DNA of 64,000 nt, from the NCBI GenBank assembly GCA_010093605.1, contig MU004197.1, forward strand, positions 1,178,001 through 1,242,000, given 5' to 3'. Positions within the stretch are counted from its first letter, which is position 1. Each line of letters opens with the position of its first letter. A model generated the notes under the pieces. That model was not told where the DNA came from. It made no database searches and was given only the letters and a program-made list of their open reading frames with translations. Shown one piece after another: positions 23,214 to 34,962 of the stretch. The DNA comes from Lophium mytilinum (Eukaryota > Ascomycota > Dothideomycetes > Mytilinidiales > Mytilinidiaceae). The position numbers and the translations under genes are program-made.

Positions 23214-25220
23214 AAGCATATTGATTCTTTTGATCTTCGAGCAAGTCCCCTGCAGTTCGCGGCATCTTCTCGCAAACCTCGTGTGTTGAATCAATGCAGT
23301 AAATGGCGTTTGACAGTTGGTGGCATTTGTCTTCTTAGGGATATTGGCGCACAGCAGGCGCATTGCGGAGGGCCAATGTAAGCGTAACTGTGGCAGTCCT
23401 TGCGAACATGCAAGATTATGGTTCTTTGCACACTACTCACGCTCCCAGACCGTGAGAGACAGTCTTCATGATCTCACCTTACGTTGCAACCGCCACTCCG
23501 CCTCGCTACTACACATTATACAAAATAATCCAAGAAGGCGCACTTGCGCGTCTTGGCGACCTGGAGAGTGCGGCAAATATCAGGAGGATTCCGTCAGGCG
23601 TCAAACTGGCCATATATTGCTTCCAGAGCCACCCTACCATCACCAGTTAGACGCGAGTTGGATTGGGCCGGGCTCCCGGATAAATTCACATCGGCCGGAG
23701 TATCAAGGCCTCTCAACTCGATGGGTCAGAGCTTGTTTTCGCTGTTATTGGTTTTGATGTTCATCAATCGACAGTGTTTCGTGACATCCATGTCACGAGA
23801 AAACTTTAAATTAATAAATTCACATCCTTACCTCAACTACCTGTCCTCTCCCATCCTTGACTCCAAGACTTTCACTCTATACGAAGCTCGTCAATCAACG
23901 CTCCCTAGCCCTGCTTCCCCGTACGTTGTTCTCTTCGCTCTTTTCGAAAGACTTGGCAGCCCACTAGCCCAGTGAATAAGTCTACTCGAGGTCATACCGG
24001 CACCTGGTAGCCTATCAAGTTTATCTTAGACTTTTAGCTTATTGGTTTCCGTTCTACGTTATGCTGACTTCATATTAGACCCTTCTTTCCACCTTCGAGA
24101 AGGTTACGTGCTCCCTTCATTCCGGGTTTCCCTCACCGACAACGAGTCGGTACCCGTCTTTATCCTAGACGCCTTGAGGCTTGTGTTGCGCATATTAACA
24201 ATATGTGGAGCCTAATAATCTCTATGGAATGGCTCCACTGCATCTCGTCATATTTCGTTGGAAGATGGAAAGGTCTTATGACCACTTTCTCAACCATCAC
24301 CTCATTGTTCACCCGCATATCAGCTCAATCTTCTAAGAAAGCGATTTCTTTTAACAGTTCATGCCTAATCATGGGATGGCATTCCCTGCTTATGGTGAGG
24401 CACTCATGATGTATAAATCGTAGGACTCTACCATAGCTTACAGCCGGCAGGACTTACCCTCACGGATCCCCGTCATCATACATCCTCGTCCCGAAAGGAC
24501 GGTACGGAAAGTAAAGTGCTGTCTACCTTAGCGACGTGGTATCATAATGAGCCTCTCGAGAGTATGAGATCTTATGCAGGGGTTTCATTATACCCAGAAG
24601 AGGTCGCGGGGTACGCGCTCGCGGGGGAGAGCACTCCGTTAGCCCATTGACTAGGCTAGAGGCATTCGTCTCGAGTTGAGATTCTTTCATTGACCCTTTG
24701 GAATGTGGCCATCGCGCTCTTGGAGAGGCTCTTGGGTAGCTCAAGCCGCGCTTCTGGGCACAGTATTGACGTTGCGTCCACTCTGGATGTCAATTGCGCC
24801 TTACTGGTCACAGTTTGCCTTCAGGTCCAATATACCATAATAAGCACATATATAGAAAGCTAACACGCATCAGAAACTAATGCCCGGCGTTTCACTACCA
24901 GATCACCTTCCCGCCACCTCCACGTACCCTAGGAAATCACACAGGGGCTCATCAATACCAAGGGCCCTCAATACAGTTATGGATCTTCATCTAAGCGCCG
25001 CTGTGTCCAAGCGGAAATACACGGACGCCTAAGTAATTCCATTCTCGCAGTTGACGGGCCTGCTCCCCTTATGAGGCTTGAAACCTAAAGGAGTAAGGTG
25101 TACTCCGCAGTGAGCCCTCTTATCATATGGATACATCCATATAAGAAGGCTGGCCGTTCCCTCAACACCAGTACCATCACTACACTCACTCGAAACACGT
25201 TTCCGGATCTGTTTTTCATC
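23214..25220. other. Long intergenic region
   Basis: This is about 2.0 kb without a supported gene between NHX1 and the GH6 gene. Short plus-strand frames (up to 146 codons) lack motifs and show no consistent splice structure. I see no tRNA, transposon end or long repeat. The last few hundred bases presumably carry the cellulase promoter. Confidence 0.5.
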
Positions 25221-26555
25221 ATGAAAGGTTTCACTTACGCCGCGATCGTGGCATCTGCTATTTCCGGCGCGCTGGCTGCTCCAGTCGAGGAGAGAGGTAG
25301 CCCAGTCGAGAAGCGTGCCGTTACCCTCACTGGTAACCCATTCGCTTCCAGGACACTATATGCCAACAGCTACTACGCTTCCGAAGTGTCGGCTGCAGCT
25401 GCAGCCATCACTGACACCGCACTCAAGGCGAAGGCTTCCAAGGTCGCCAGCGTTGGATCTTTCCTGTGGCTGTACGTCTAGCTACTGCAAAATCGCAAGC
25501 GAGATATGCTGACACGAACCAGCGACAACATTGCGAACATCGCAAAGCTCGAGCCAGAGCTCAAGCTCATCAAAGATGGAGAAATCGGTGGCTTTGTCAT
25601 CTACGATCTTCCCGGCCGTGACTGCGCAGCCAAAGCTTCTAATGGTGAACTTGCTGCTGGCGATATCGCGACCTACAAGTCTTCATACATTGACCGTTAG
25701 TAACTTCATCCATTCCTACTCCCCAAATGTTAGCTTATCGCATACCCAGCCATCGTCGCTATCATCAAGAAGTACCCCAACGTCGCCCTCGCTCTGATCA
25801 TTGAGCCCGACTCCCTGCCTAACCTCGTCACCAACGACGACCTAGCCACCTGCCAGGCCTCCGCAGACGGCTACAAAGCGGGTGTAGCATATGCCCTCCA
25901 ACAGCTCAACCTCCCCAACGTAGCCATGTACGTCGACGCCGGCCACGGCGGCTGGCTTGGATGGGACGCCAATCTCAGTAAGCCCACCCACCCCCTCCCA
26001 TCCCCGCCCCCATACCACGACTAACAAATCCCCACAGAGCCCGGCGCCCAAATGCTCGCCGACGTGTACAAGACCGCCGGCTCGCCCAAGCAGGTCCGCG
26101 GCTTCAGCACCAACATCGCCGGTTGGAACGCGTGGGACCTCACCCCCGGCGAGTTTTCGACCACCTCCGACGCACAGTACAACAAATGCCAGAACGAGAA
26201 GATCTACGTCGACACCTTCTCGCCGCTGCTCGTGGCCGCGGGTATGCCCGGGCAAGCCATCATCGATACCGGCCGCAACGGCGTCACCGGCCTGCGTCTG
26301 GAGTGGGGCGATTGGTGCAATGTCAACGGCGCTGGGTTCGGCGTTAGACCGACGAGCAGCACGGGCGATTCGCTCGCTGATGCGTTTATTTGGGGCAAGC
26401 CTGGTGGGGAGTCTGATGGTACGAGCGACAGCTCGGCGACGCGGTACGATTCTTTCTGTGGGAAGGATGATGCGTTTAAGCCGTCTCCTGAGGCGGGAGC
26501 GTGGAACCAGGCGTACTTTGAGATGCTGCTTAAGAATGCGGTGCCCTCGTTCTAA
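25221..26555 (+). CDS. GH6 cellobiohydrolase, secreted, no CBM
   Basis: Exons are 25221-25471, 25523-25695, 25750-25977 and 26038-26555, giving 389 aa. The start is followed by a classical signal peptide (MKGFTYAAIVASAISGALA) and a short propeptide ending in KR, a Kex2 site. The GH6 signatures are present: DLPGRDCAAKASNGE, with the Asp/Arg of the active-site loop, and LIIEPDSLPN, with the catalytic acid Asp. YVDAGHGGWLGW and TNIAGWNAW shape the tunnel. The enzyme releases cellobiose from cellulose non-reducing ends. It has no fungal CBM1 or Ser/Thr linker, unlike Trichoderma Cel6A, so it is a catalytic-domain-only form. Carbon-catabolite control is usual for such genes, but no site is assigned. 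Confidence 0.93.
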
Positions 26556-26953
26556 GCGCTCGGGATGAGAGAGATTGTGGCTGGTTGGTATATGTTCTTC
26601 CGTAGATCTCTTTGTGTTGGTGAGTGTGTTTGGGGGGAAGGGGAAGGTGAGGCTTTTGGGGAGATGGCGAAATTGGCTGAGAGGAAAAGGCTGTGAAGCT
26701 AGAAACCTCCTTGGCCGATTGAAGAGCATTTGAAAGTACAATCGAGACTCTCGTTACATAAATTTGCATATCTATCGCGCAGTGAAGTGTCGCCCATAAA
26801 AGATGGAACAAACCCCGTATAACAAGCTCCAGAGAGGGTCTTCGAGTGACTTATTTTATGGGTGTAACGAAATTGAAATGAACTATTCCAGCAGAGTGTC
26901 TACCTTTGAGTCTTTGACATCAAAGATATAGATCGGCTGAACTCTAGGCATAC
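26556..26953. other. Intergenic, 3' flank of GH6 gene
   Basis: This 398-bp stretch ends with the CATAC target-site copy (26949-26953) of the small LTR element. I see no gene in it. Confidence 0.5.
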
Positions 26954-27077
26954 TGTAGGACTGAAAAACCCCAAACAATATCAGATAAGACAAGCTATTT
27001 AAGACAAACCCATCTGTAGCCTATATTAGAAGAATTAACCCCCTCCTAACAGAGAGTATAGGTTTCTATATTTAACG
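26954..27077 (+). repeat. 5' LTR of the TRIM-like element
   Basis: It begins TGTAGGACTG and ends near atttaacg. Against the 3' copy it has gagggtatggg changed to gagagtatagg and ctgtttgag changed to ctatttaag, so it is the more transition-mutated copy. Confidence 0.85.
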
Positions 27078-27486
27078 TAGTAGCTTAGTTGGTTATTTAC
27101 TAATTTACCGGGGCCCATCCACCCTATTAGGGGGTGTAAAATATCTGCTTACCACCTATAACTATTCACCACTTGCACCTATCCACCACGCGCGTTACCA
27201 GTACCGGCAGATAAATCTAATTAGCTGCATCTATAACTGAGAAGCAGATAAATCCATTTTACCATAAGCCAGCGAGCCGTGAGCTTAAGAGCATGTTATT
27301 AGAATATCCGAGAACCTGTAGAGAGCCTGTCGGATGGCGGTATGCAAAAGGGAGGATACGGAGGATAAAGAAGAGAATGGGGGCGGCATTTACCAGACAA
27401 GAAAGCTGTTTATCGCGGAGGAAGGGGAGCTAGCATTCACTATCAAGAAGGGAGCCAAGAGTATCGTTTGTGGTTTTCCGGGGGAG

Positions 27487-27611
27487 TGTTGGACTGAAAA
27501 ACCCCAAACAATATTAGATAAGACAAGCTGTTTGAGATAAACCCATCTGTAGCCTATATCAGAAGAATCAACCCCCTCCTAACGGAGGGTATGGGTTTCC
27601 ATATTTCAACA
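27487..27611 (+). repeat. 3' LTR of the TRIM-like element
   Basis: It begins TGTTGGACTG and ends TTTCAACA, giving TGTTG/CAACA terminal inverted repeats as in normal LTRs. It is followed at once by the second CATAC. Confidence 0.88.
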
Positions 27612-27616
27612 CATAC

Positions 27617-28099
27617 TTAGCATTGAAACCTTTGATTTGTAACTCCATATGCATCTGAAGGTCATGCGAAAATCTCGGTCAAGTTGAAGATACTAGTCCA
27701 AGGACATGTGAATGCTCTGTACAGAGACAGCGAGTACTGGTTTACAGCACAAAATATAAGGCAGTATGCCATGCGGTGTGGTGAATGAACGAAAGACGTT
27801 GGGCCCAAGAAAACTAAGCGACCTCGGGAGTGCTTCTATCAAGACCTCCGCCCGCCGCTCATACACAACGTCAATTCCTCCATCCCGGTCCCTACCAACT
27901 CCTCTGATAATTACACCTAGGATTCCTCACTCGCTTCTACTAAACCACGAAACCACCCTTACTTTCCTATCCCGCCATCTCTCGCGCCTCCACGAAGCCC
28001 TCCGCAGCCCTAACCGCAACCACAACCCTCCACCGCGAACCCCCCAAACCCATAACCCTCAACCCTCTACCATAACATACCTCCCAAACCCCGCTCACC
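27617..28099. other. Intergenic, TRS33 promoter region
   Basis: This 483-bp stretch becomes pyrimidine-rich (CCCTCC, CAACC) over the last 200 bases before the start codon, as is common in fungal promoters. No gene is seen. Confidence 0.5.
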
Positions 28100-28931
28100 A
28101 TGTCCCTCGACCGCCCCTCACACAGCCAACCCGACCACCTCCCCTACGCCGACCCGACCTCAACCCTCCTCGCCTCTTCCTGCCTCGACTTCCTCCTCAT
28201 CGAGCTCGTGCCCATGGCCTACCGCATCGCCTCTGAGCTCAACGCGCGCGAAGAAGAATGGATGCGCGGCGGCGCCGTCGGGTCGACCGGCACAGCCCAA
28301 GCTACCAAAGAGCCCACCGACGCCGCCAGCAGCGTGACGGGCGGCGGCGGCGGGGGAAAGACCGCCACAGCCGCGGAGAGCCTGGTGGACGAAGAGGAGG
28401 CGCGCGAGCAGGTGTTTTTCCGGCTGGAGGGGCTGGGGTACCGGGTGGGTTTAGGGGTGATAGAACGGTACGTCTCCATCCAATCCCTCAAACCCCCAAT
28501 ACACACAATCCCACTTCCAGAATGTTACAGCCACACCCCCCTCCCCCAAGTTTCAACTCTCAGTACTATACTAACACGCACCCACCCCCAGCTTCACCCG
28601 CGACAAACCCCGCCCGACCGACCCCCTCGACGTGATCAAGCTGCTCTGCAAAGACCTCTGGACCCTGCTCTTCCGAAAGCAGATCGACAACCTGAAGACC
28701 AACCACCGCGGCATCTACGTGCTGACCGACAACACGTTCAAGCCGCTGGCCCGCATGAGCTTCGAGAAGAACCTCGAGACCATCGCCAAGGCGCAGCCGT
28801 TTCTGTATTTCCCCAGTGGCGTGCTGCGCGGCGCGTTGGCCGGCATGGGGATTCAGGCGACGGTGCAGGCCGAGACGACGCAGGTGCCGGGCGCGACGTT
28901 CCAGATACGGACGGTGGGGGCGAAACCGTAG
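28100..28931 (+). CDS. TRS33: TRAPP complex subunit Trs33 (TRAPPC6 type)
   Basis: Exons are 28100-28467 and 28592-28931 (intron 124 nt), giving 235 aa. The N-terminal ASSCLDFLLIELVPMAYRIA and the C-terminal segment with DVIKLLCKDLWTLLFRKQID, NHRGIYVLTDN and YFPSGVLRGALAGMGI fit the Bet3/Trs33 fold of TRAPP small subunits. Trs33 forms a heterodimer with Bet3 and helps TRAPP act as a Rab GTPase exchange factor in ER-Golgi and Golgi traffic. A Gly/Ala/Ser-rich insert (about residues 58-95, including six glycines in a row) lies between the first two helices and is probably a flexible loop. Confidence 0.92.
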
Positions 28932-29389
28932 ATGTGAGGGAGAAGACGGGGAAAAATGAGCGTATTAGAGGGTTGAGCGGGTTCTCTCTGGATTTAGCGG
29001 CATGGGTTGGCGTTTGGTCGAATTTACCGGGCATTCAAGAGTGCCTCGAAGCATGGAGCGATGTTTAGATCTTTGCCTTCATATAGAAGGGTAGATAATC
29101 AAGCGATCACATAGGAATCATCAAGAGATTACGTAAGAGTCATTGATTCTTGCGAAAAGGTATATTCGTGCTGCCCGGATTCGGTTTCATACACGTAACA
29201 CTTCTCATTCATCGCTCATCAAAGGCCAGTCACTAATAATCTATATTCCACTCCATTTTTCTCTTTCATCAGATTCGAGGTCACCACGGATTCGGTCGGA
29301 GAACGCGTTGTGCGCTCTCAAAGTCTATCTGCCCATGCTGTATGAGTATCGATTCATGATAAGAGATTGAAGCAGTGTATAGGTTGCAC
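28932..29389. other. Intergenic between convergent TRS33 and MDH genes
   Basis: This 458-bp stretch holds two 3' flanks. No supported gene or repeat. Confidence 0.5.
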
Positions 29390-30752
29390 TTACTTGGTGG
29401 GCGGGTTCTTGATGAATTCGACACCCTTCTCAATGTTGCCCTTTAGGCCGGTGTAGCAAGCCTGGAGAAGCTTCTTCTCATAGTCGTTAGCGCCGCTGAC
29501 GACGTTGATAGCCTTCTCAGCACCGGATGTCTAATTGACGTGTTAGTAGAAGGAAGCGAGCGGAGAAGCAAGGGAAACATGAGACGTACGCCAAGCTCGA
29601 CGGGAACGGAGAACCACTCGAGGCCAGTCTCCTTCTGAATAGCCTCACCACCAGGGACGCCCGGTAGGTAGATGAAGGTAGGCTCTACGATGCCCTTCTC
29701 GCCCTTGGCCGCCTTGATGATCTTCTCGGCGAAGCTTGGGTTTGTTAGCTACGAAGGTGATGCCGCGTCGATGACACGGGCTTACCGGAAACCAGCGTAG
29801 GCCATGGATAGAGTGGCGGAACCCGCGCCATCCTTGGCCTTGACGACCTCGTCACCACCGAACTGAACACCTGTATAACAATAAGTATCGATGAAATTGT
29901 CACCAAACTGGGGGAGGTACTTACGGTTGACCAAAGCATCCAGTTTGTCAGCTGGGATATCGACCTTGGGACTCGCCTGGCTGAACAAGGGCACGATGGT
30001 CTCCCCCGAGTGACCACCAATGACGGGAATAGTAGCCTTTGAGGGGTCCTTCTCACCACTGAGGGAGGCTACGAAAGTCTCGGCACGGACGATGTCGAGA
30101 GTGGTGACACCGAAGAGCTTCTTGGGGTCAAATACGCCAGCGCCCTTTAGCACTTCAGCAGCGATGGGGACAGTCGAGTTGACTGGGTTGGAGATGACGA
30201 GAACATAGGCCTTGGGAGCGTACTCGGCCACGCCCTTGACCAGATCGCGGACAATGCCAGCATTGATCTTGAAGAGGTCTAAACGGTGATTAGATAGAGT
30301 TGAGCAAGCAATTGCTAGCGGCCTTACCGTCGCGGGTCATGCCAGGCTTCCGGGGAATTCCAGCGGGGATGATAAAGACGTCCACGCCGGTGAACGCGTC
30401 CTTCATTCCATCGCCTGCAGGCAGGTATCCCTTCACGATCTATTGCAAGATCAGTATGGCCCTTCAACTGTTTAAGGATTGGAAGCCTCATACCGCTGGG
30501 GTCGAGATGTGGGAGAGGTCAGTGGCAACACCGGGAGTGTTGACCACATCGTACAGGGAGAGCTCATCGATGAGAGGGGATGCTTTGCAGAGGAGGGACA
30601 GAGGCTGGCGGGGTATTAGCATAGGCCTGAGAGTTGATACGCTGGCTTGAAGCTGCACACCTGTCCGATTCCTCCAGACGCACCGAGCACTGACAATACT
30701 GTCAGTAATCATTCGAAGTGCTGCCAGGGGCGTATTTACCAGCAACTTTCAT
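29390..30752 (-). CDS. NAD-dependent malate dehydrogenase, cytosolic type
   Basis: Eight exons in coding order: 30752-30740, 30689-30661, 30604-30494, 30439-30328, 30278-29925, 29870-29786, 29734-29590 and 29530-29390. They give 329 aa with no targeting sequence. The NAD-binding GASGGIGQ follows right after MKVAVL. The substrate loop [11 protein letters not shown], the NPVNSTVP motif, DIVRAETF and the catalytic His in [10 protein letters not shown] are all present. It interconverts malate and oxaloacetate; without a transit peptide or an SKL end the cytosol is most likely, though some fungal MDH genes have alternative starts. The first two coding exons are only 13 and 29 nt. The stop is embedded in AAGTAAGT, which also looks like a splice donor, but I found no downstream exon that adds a targeting signal. 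Confidence 0.93.
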
Positions 30753-31610
30753 ATTGACGGTGTTGGGGTTTAAGCGGGGTAGAAGTGACGAAGTGAAGGC
30801 TCGACAGAGTATCAAAGATCAGGACAATGGCTCAATTGAGAAGGGTTTGAAGAGGATGGAGGGGATGGAAGTCGGTGAAGCAGAAAAGCAGCCCGAGACG
30901 TGGGGTGTGTTGTTGAGCTGCAGCAGTAGTCACCTGGTGGGGAGGGCAGGTGCGGGGTGCCGTCCGCGCGTGAGGAAAGAGCTCCCGTTTAGTCTTACCT
31001 ATTCTAATTGAACACGGTTGAAGGGAACGTATTTCAACACCAGCAGCCAGTGCAGCTCGACGACGATATATGGTTGCCAGGAGGAAGCCTCGGGAGCCTC
31101 CGCGCATGTGAATCGAGGCTTCGGAGCTGTATACGCCGGACGTTCTCGGAGACTGGCAGCAGCACGCAGGAACGCCCCATTATCCTTGCACCTCATCTGA
31201 GGGAGAAACGAATGGCCTGTGCTATTGTGTATATACGCCGAGAAACCGTCCATCGACTCCTCCGCGGCCGGAGAGGGCCCAGTGCCCGGATATCCATATT
31301 TGCCTACCTATGCCCTCCTGTCCCAAGCCTCAATCAATGCCCAAGTCCCACCCGAAGAAACGAATAAACTCCTGCGCCTAAAACTACGCAGCACCCAGAC
31401 GAGGGCGCCGTGTGGGTGATGCTCTATTCAAAAAAGAAACCTATTTTCCTCCCCTTTCGGCCTTAATACTGACTCTCCTTCACGGGTCCCAGTTTTGTCA
31501 GCCGGTACGTCTGGGTCCACATAGAGGCGGAATTGGGCCCTGCCGGCTCTGCTGATAATATTTCATGTGTTGAGAATGCTGTGAGGAGAGTCATTGTGAT
31601 TAGCATATTG
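30753..31610. other. Intergenic, MDH upstream and HapE downstream
   Basis: This 858-bp stretch contains the MDH promoter. Frames of 60-119 codons on both strands overlap each other and lack motifs, so I call none of them genes. Confidence 0.5.
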
Positions 31611-32829
31611 CTAAGACACAAAATCTTCTCTCTCACCCTCCGCATCAGCGTCACCCTCAGGGTCGTGCGGGCGATAGGCCTGATTAGGGTCGCCCGCGCC
31701 TGAAAGGTCGGGGCCGCGCTGGCCCACGCCTGGGTACATCTGCTGTATTTGAGTCAGTGACAGGTGTCGAGATGTAGTGTGTGTACTCACTGGCGCGGGC
31801 TGCATTGTGTACGCTTGATATGCCGAATTAGGATCAAACATTTGAGCTTGCGGCTGCCCGTATGCGTTTGGATCGCCCTGCACAGGCGGGGCGTACATCC
31901 CCGGAGGCCTATAGTCCTCTTGCTGCGGCATATGTTGACCCATGCCGTAATCTGGAGGACCCATTTGGTGCGGAGGATGAACTCCTTGCTGTGGGACGGC
32001 ACCGGGAGGTAGAGGCTGGCCAGCAGACGATGCCACTGCTGCGCTGCTCTGTCCAGCACTCCGCTTGTGGGGATGGGCCTCCTCGCGCGGAACGATGTCA
32101 ATCAAGAAGTCGAACATGTCTGATTTCGACAAGGCAGATGCAATGTCAGACCGCTGGAGGGTTCGTCGCTTGTTCTCCTCGGCGTGGATCCAGGCACGCA
32201 TCGTGAGTTCCGTGATGAAGATGTCGCACCCTTTGGCAAATAAGATCGGAGCTTCCGCTGATATCATCTTGACTTCTGGGTCGGCCTTCATTACCTTCTT
32301 TATCCGCGCCAGAGGGAGCTGGTGCAGCTTGTAGTCATGCTCGTCGATCTCGAGCTTGGTGACCTGCTGCTGCCAGTAGGTATTGAGAATATCTCGGTAG
32401 TTCCCATTCAGCCCCTGATTGACCTAGCCACGCGTCAGCATTTGTTGCCATTGTGGGGATGGAGGCCTTGTACGTTCTGCCACGACCCGGTGAACAGCTG
32501 CGGATCTGGCGCATGTCCTTGGGCGGCTATCTAGACAAATATCAGCTTCGGAGGCCGGAGATCAGTAGAGCGGACGCTCGCGATTCAGACGTACAGATGC
32601 GCTTGCTCCTAGTAGTCCGTCGAAGGTTAGCCTGATGCTCTCATCGAAGAGGCGGCTCGCGATATCGAGGAACACGCGATGCCGGGGCTGGGAGCTTACC
32701 ATAATGACCACCGTTTGCGGGATCGTACAGGGGATTCCCATTGACTCCATCGTATCGGCGCGGCGCAGCTTGCTGAGGCTGCTGGCGCATCTTCTGCGCC
32801 TGGCCGTGCTGGAGACCTGTCGGGTCCAT
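31611..32829 (-). CDS. hapE: CCAAT-binding complex subunit HapE/Hap5 (NF-YC)
   Basis: Exons in coding order are 32829-32700, 32608-32595 (14 nt), 32530-32474, 32423-31791 and 31742-31611, giving 321 aa. The histone-fold core reads [37 protein letters not shown] and [20 protein letters not shown], nearly invariant in NF-YC. Upstream, [21 protein letters not shown] is the extra segment fungal Hap5/HapE proteins use to contact Hap4/HapX. The C-terminus is Pro/Gln-rich. The protein pairs with HapC and then HapB to bind CCAAT boxes and, with HapX, controls iron and respiratory genes. The last intron (31743-31790, 48 nt) has no stop and a length divisible by three, so a retained-intron isoform of 337 aa would also be open. 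Confidence 0.93.
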
Positions 32830-34007
32830 GGTGGCTGGGGTAGTTGCGGGCCCTCTGTCGCAAACCGGCTACCGAGCGAGGATGGCAGGCGGAAGACAGC
32901 TGCTGTGCGCGTGCGCGTAGATGCAGGCGCAGGAGTGATGGAGAATTGATTCGCGGAGCGGGTGGGTGGTGTGTGGGAAGAGATGGCCGGTAGCAGCAGA
33001 TGTCGTAGCAGCGTCAGAAGTGCGGTGACTGGCGGGCGGGGGCGAAAATTAAACACGGGGCGCGAGCTCCTGGCACACTCATTATCACTGTACGACGACA
33101 ATTCGCGGTCGGAGAGGTTGTTTACCTGCTGGCCAAGGCTTGTATATCGGGCGTCTGCTCTGTAATTGTGGAGGGGAGATGCGCGAATCGGAGGCAGAGC
33201 TGGGAGAGCAAGGTGGACGAATCCCAGGACCGTATGGCCTTTCTCCTAGCAGGGCTGATGACGCGCTATACAGCACCGATAGCACCGATTCTGGAGAGAC
33301 GACGGTGCCCGAGGATGGCGGCAGCGGCCCGGCAATCGTCTGGAGCGCTGAAGGGGAGTGCTGGCTGGCGCAACGTATTGCAGGCAGGGCCGACAGATGG
33401 CTGAGGCCGGATCGTCAAGCTGTGCGAACGGCGGGATGTATATGTGCGATGGTGCGCCTCGCTGCAGGTAGCACACGCCTGGCACGGCACGAAATGAGGG
33501 GTGGACGGGGAGAATTCCGACGCCGCTGTCCCTACATATATCTGCAAACTGCTAGAATTACCACGCCGCCGCACACTGGACGCCGCGTGGGGTGCGGTGC
33601 TCGAGGATGCGAAGCTGGAGACACCAAAGTCGGCCTGCAGCAGCTCGAGAAGCACCCCACGACGAATGGGACGGCTCGCGGGGCTTGTGCATCAAGGGAG
33701 CCGCTGGTTGGCCGGCTGGCACACTCTCTTGCGCGGGGCCTGCCAGTCAGTGATGAGTTGTCCCTCAGCTGGGCGCGATACGGCGCTGTGAAAGTGCTCT
33801 GCAGCTCGATCTGAGAATCGCGGTTGACACGTGTGGGGCAGCACAAGCCGCGTCTTCCCCAAAGCGGCTAGGCAGCCTCGAAGCTTTGTGATCTCCAACA
33901 TATTTTTTTCCTCCGCGTCGCTTCCACACCACCACCACCACCGACAGCCCTACGCCAGCATGCCGGTGCCAGCGCATCAGGCCCTGTCCCCCGCCCTGCC
34001 CTGGGCC
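32830..34007. other. GC-rich divergent intergenic region, hapE/FCF2
   Basis: This 1.18-kb stretch separates two divergent genes. A 224-codon plus frame at 33140-33814 exists only because of high GC; its composition is irregular and it has no motif. Both promoters should lie here. The FCF2 frame is open upstream to 33831 and offers an alternative ATG at 33960. Confidence 0.5.
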
Positions 34008-34962
34008 ATGGCGTCAGACAGCGACGAGGAGTTGTCAGACGAGCAGGTACATGAACTTCTGCGCCAAGCCGAGACGAGAATGCGGGAGGCACAGGAGCTC
34101 GCCCACCAAGCGTCCGACAGCGCAGACGCTGTATACAGGCTCCCCAAGCTCGACCCTGGCGTCATAGTCCAGCCGTACATCCAGACGGTGGATGGCGTGG
34201 CACGGGTGGACCCGTCCCGCCTCGTGAACGATGACGATAGATCCAAGGCCAACGCTGTCCGCAAGGTCGAGGATCCCCTGAAGATCAAGAAGCGGAAAGA
34301 CGAGGTAAGGCACCCTCTACACGAGACAGAGACCACGCACCGCCATTCACGGCCTGCCAATGATTCAAATATCCCAACTCTTTTCCTTGACGCAGATCAC
34401 GGCCCCGTCTTGGGTGTCGCCTGCTTCCATGAGAGCCTTTTTATCATAGTTACTATGAGGCATCCTGATTTGATTCTACTTGCATCGCTCGTTTCGCCTT
34501 GAAGCCAGTGCTGACAAGTGGTTGTAGGAAAAAAAAGCTACGACTGGGCCAGAGTGGTTCAATCTGCCGAAAACAGAGCTCACGCCTGAGCTTCGAAGGG
34601 ACCTAAAGCTGCTCAAGATGAGGGACGTCATAGACCCCAAAAGATTCTACAAAAAGAGCGGGAAAACTTCCGAGGTCCCTGAGTTCTCACAGATTGGCAC
34701 CATCATTGTACGGTTCATGCTCTTCCAGTCAGAAACGCACCCTCTAATCAGTTTACAGGAGGGTCCAACCGAGTACTACACGGGCAGGCTACTCAACAAG
34801 GAGCGTAAGAACACATTTGCCGACGAGGTTCTGGCTACAGAGGCCAAGACGGGCAGGTTCAAGAGCAAGTACAACGACATACAAGCATCGAAGACAAGCG
34901 GAAAGAAGGCATACTACAAGGCACTCAAGGAGAAACGCAAGAAGAGCACCGGGAAAGGATGA
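34008..34962 (+). CDS. FCF2: rRNA-processing protein Fcf2
   Basis: Exons are 34008-34304, 34528-34707 and 34759-34962, giving 226 aa, close to the yeast protein (217 aa). I start at MASDSDEELSDEQ because its context (gccATGg) is good and acidic starts are typical; an in-frame ATG at 33960 would add 16 residues. The C-terminal half is the Fcf2 domain: GPEWFNLPKTELTPELRRDL, LKMRDVIDPKRFYKK, then SKYNDIQ and a Lys-rich tail. Fcf2 is a nucleolar factor needed for early 35S pre-rRNA cleavages towards 18S rRNA; the animal homologue is DNTTIP2/TdIF2. Intron 1 is long (223 nt). Intron 2 (51 nt) is in frame and stop-free. Confidence 0.9.

Larger units (their letters stand above)
26954..27611 (+). mobile_element. 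TRIM-like miniature LTR retroelement with CATAC target duplication
   Basis: Two direct repeats of about 125 bp (26954-27077 and 27487-27611) flank a 409-bp interior. The 3' copy starts TGTTG and ends CAACA. A GGGGGAG purine tract abuts the 3' copy at 27480-27486. The 5-bp sequence CATAC occurs directly before the first repeat (26949-26953) and directly after the second (27612-27616), a clean target-site duplication. The interior is far too short for gag or pol and has no recognised domain, so the element must move with proteins of another retrotransposon. The 5' LTR carries several RIP-type transitions relative to the 3' LTR. Confidence 0.88.

Noticed and set aside
25842-26741. 299-codon minus-strand frame
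   Set aside because: It is the antisense shadow of the GH6 cellobiohydrolase exons and is rich in Arg/Gly/Pro, as expected from GC-rich antisense.
29300-29392. Alternative 3' exon of malate dehydrogenase adding a peroxisomal signal
   Set aside because: The stop overlaps a donor-like GTAAGT, but joining AA to the downstream acceptors I could see gives short tails without an SKL-type end.
33140-33814. 224-codon plus-strand open frame between hapE and FCF2
   Set aside because: GC-rich DNA makes long random frames likely here. It overlaps several equally open frames on both strands, has no motif, and lies in a divergent promoter region.
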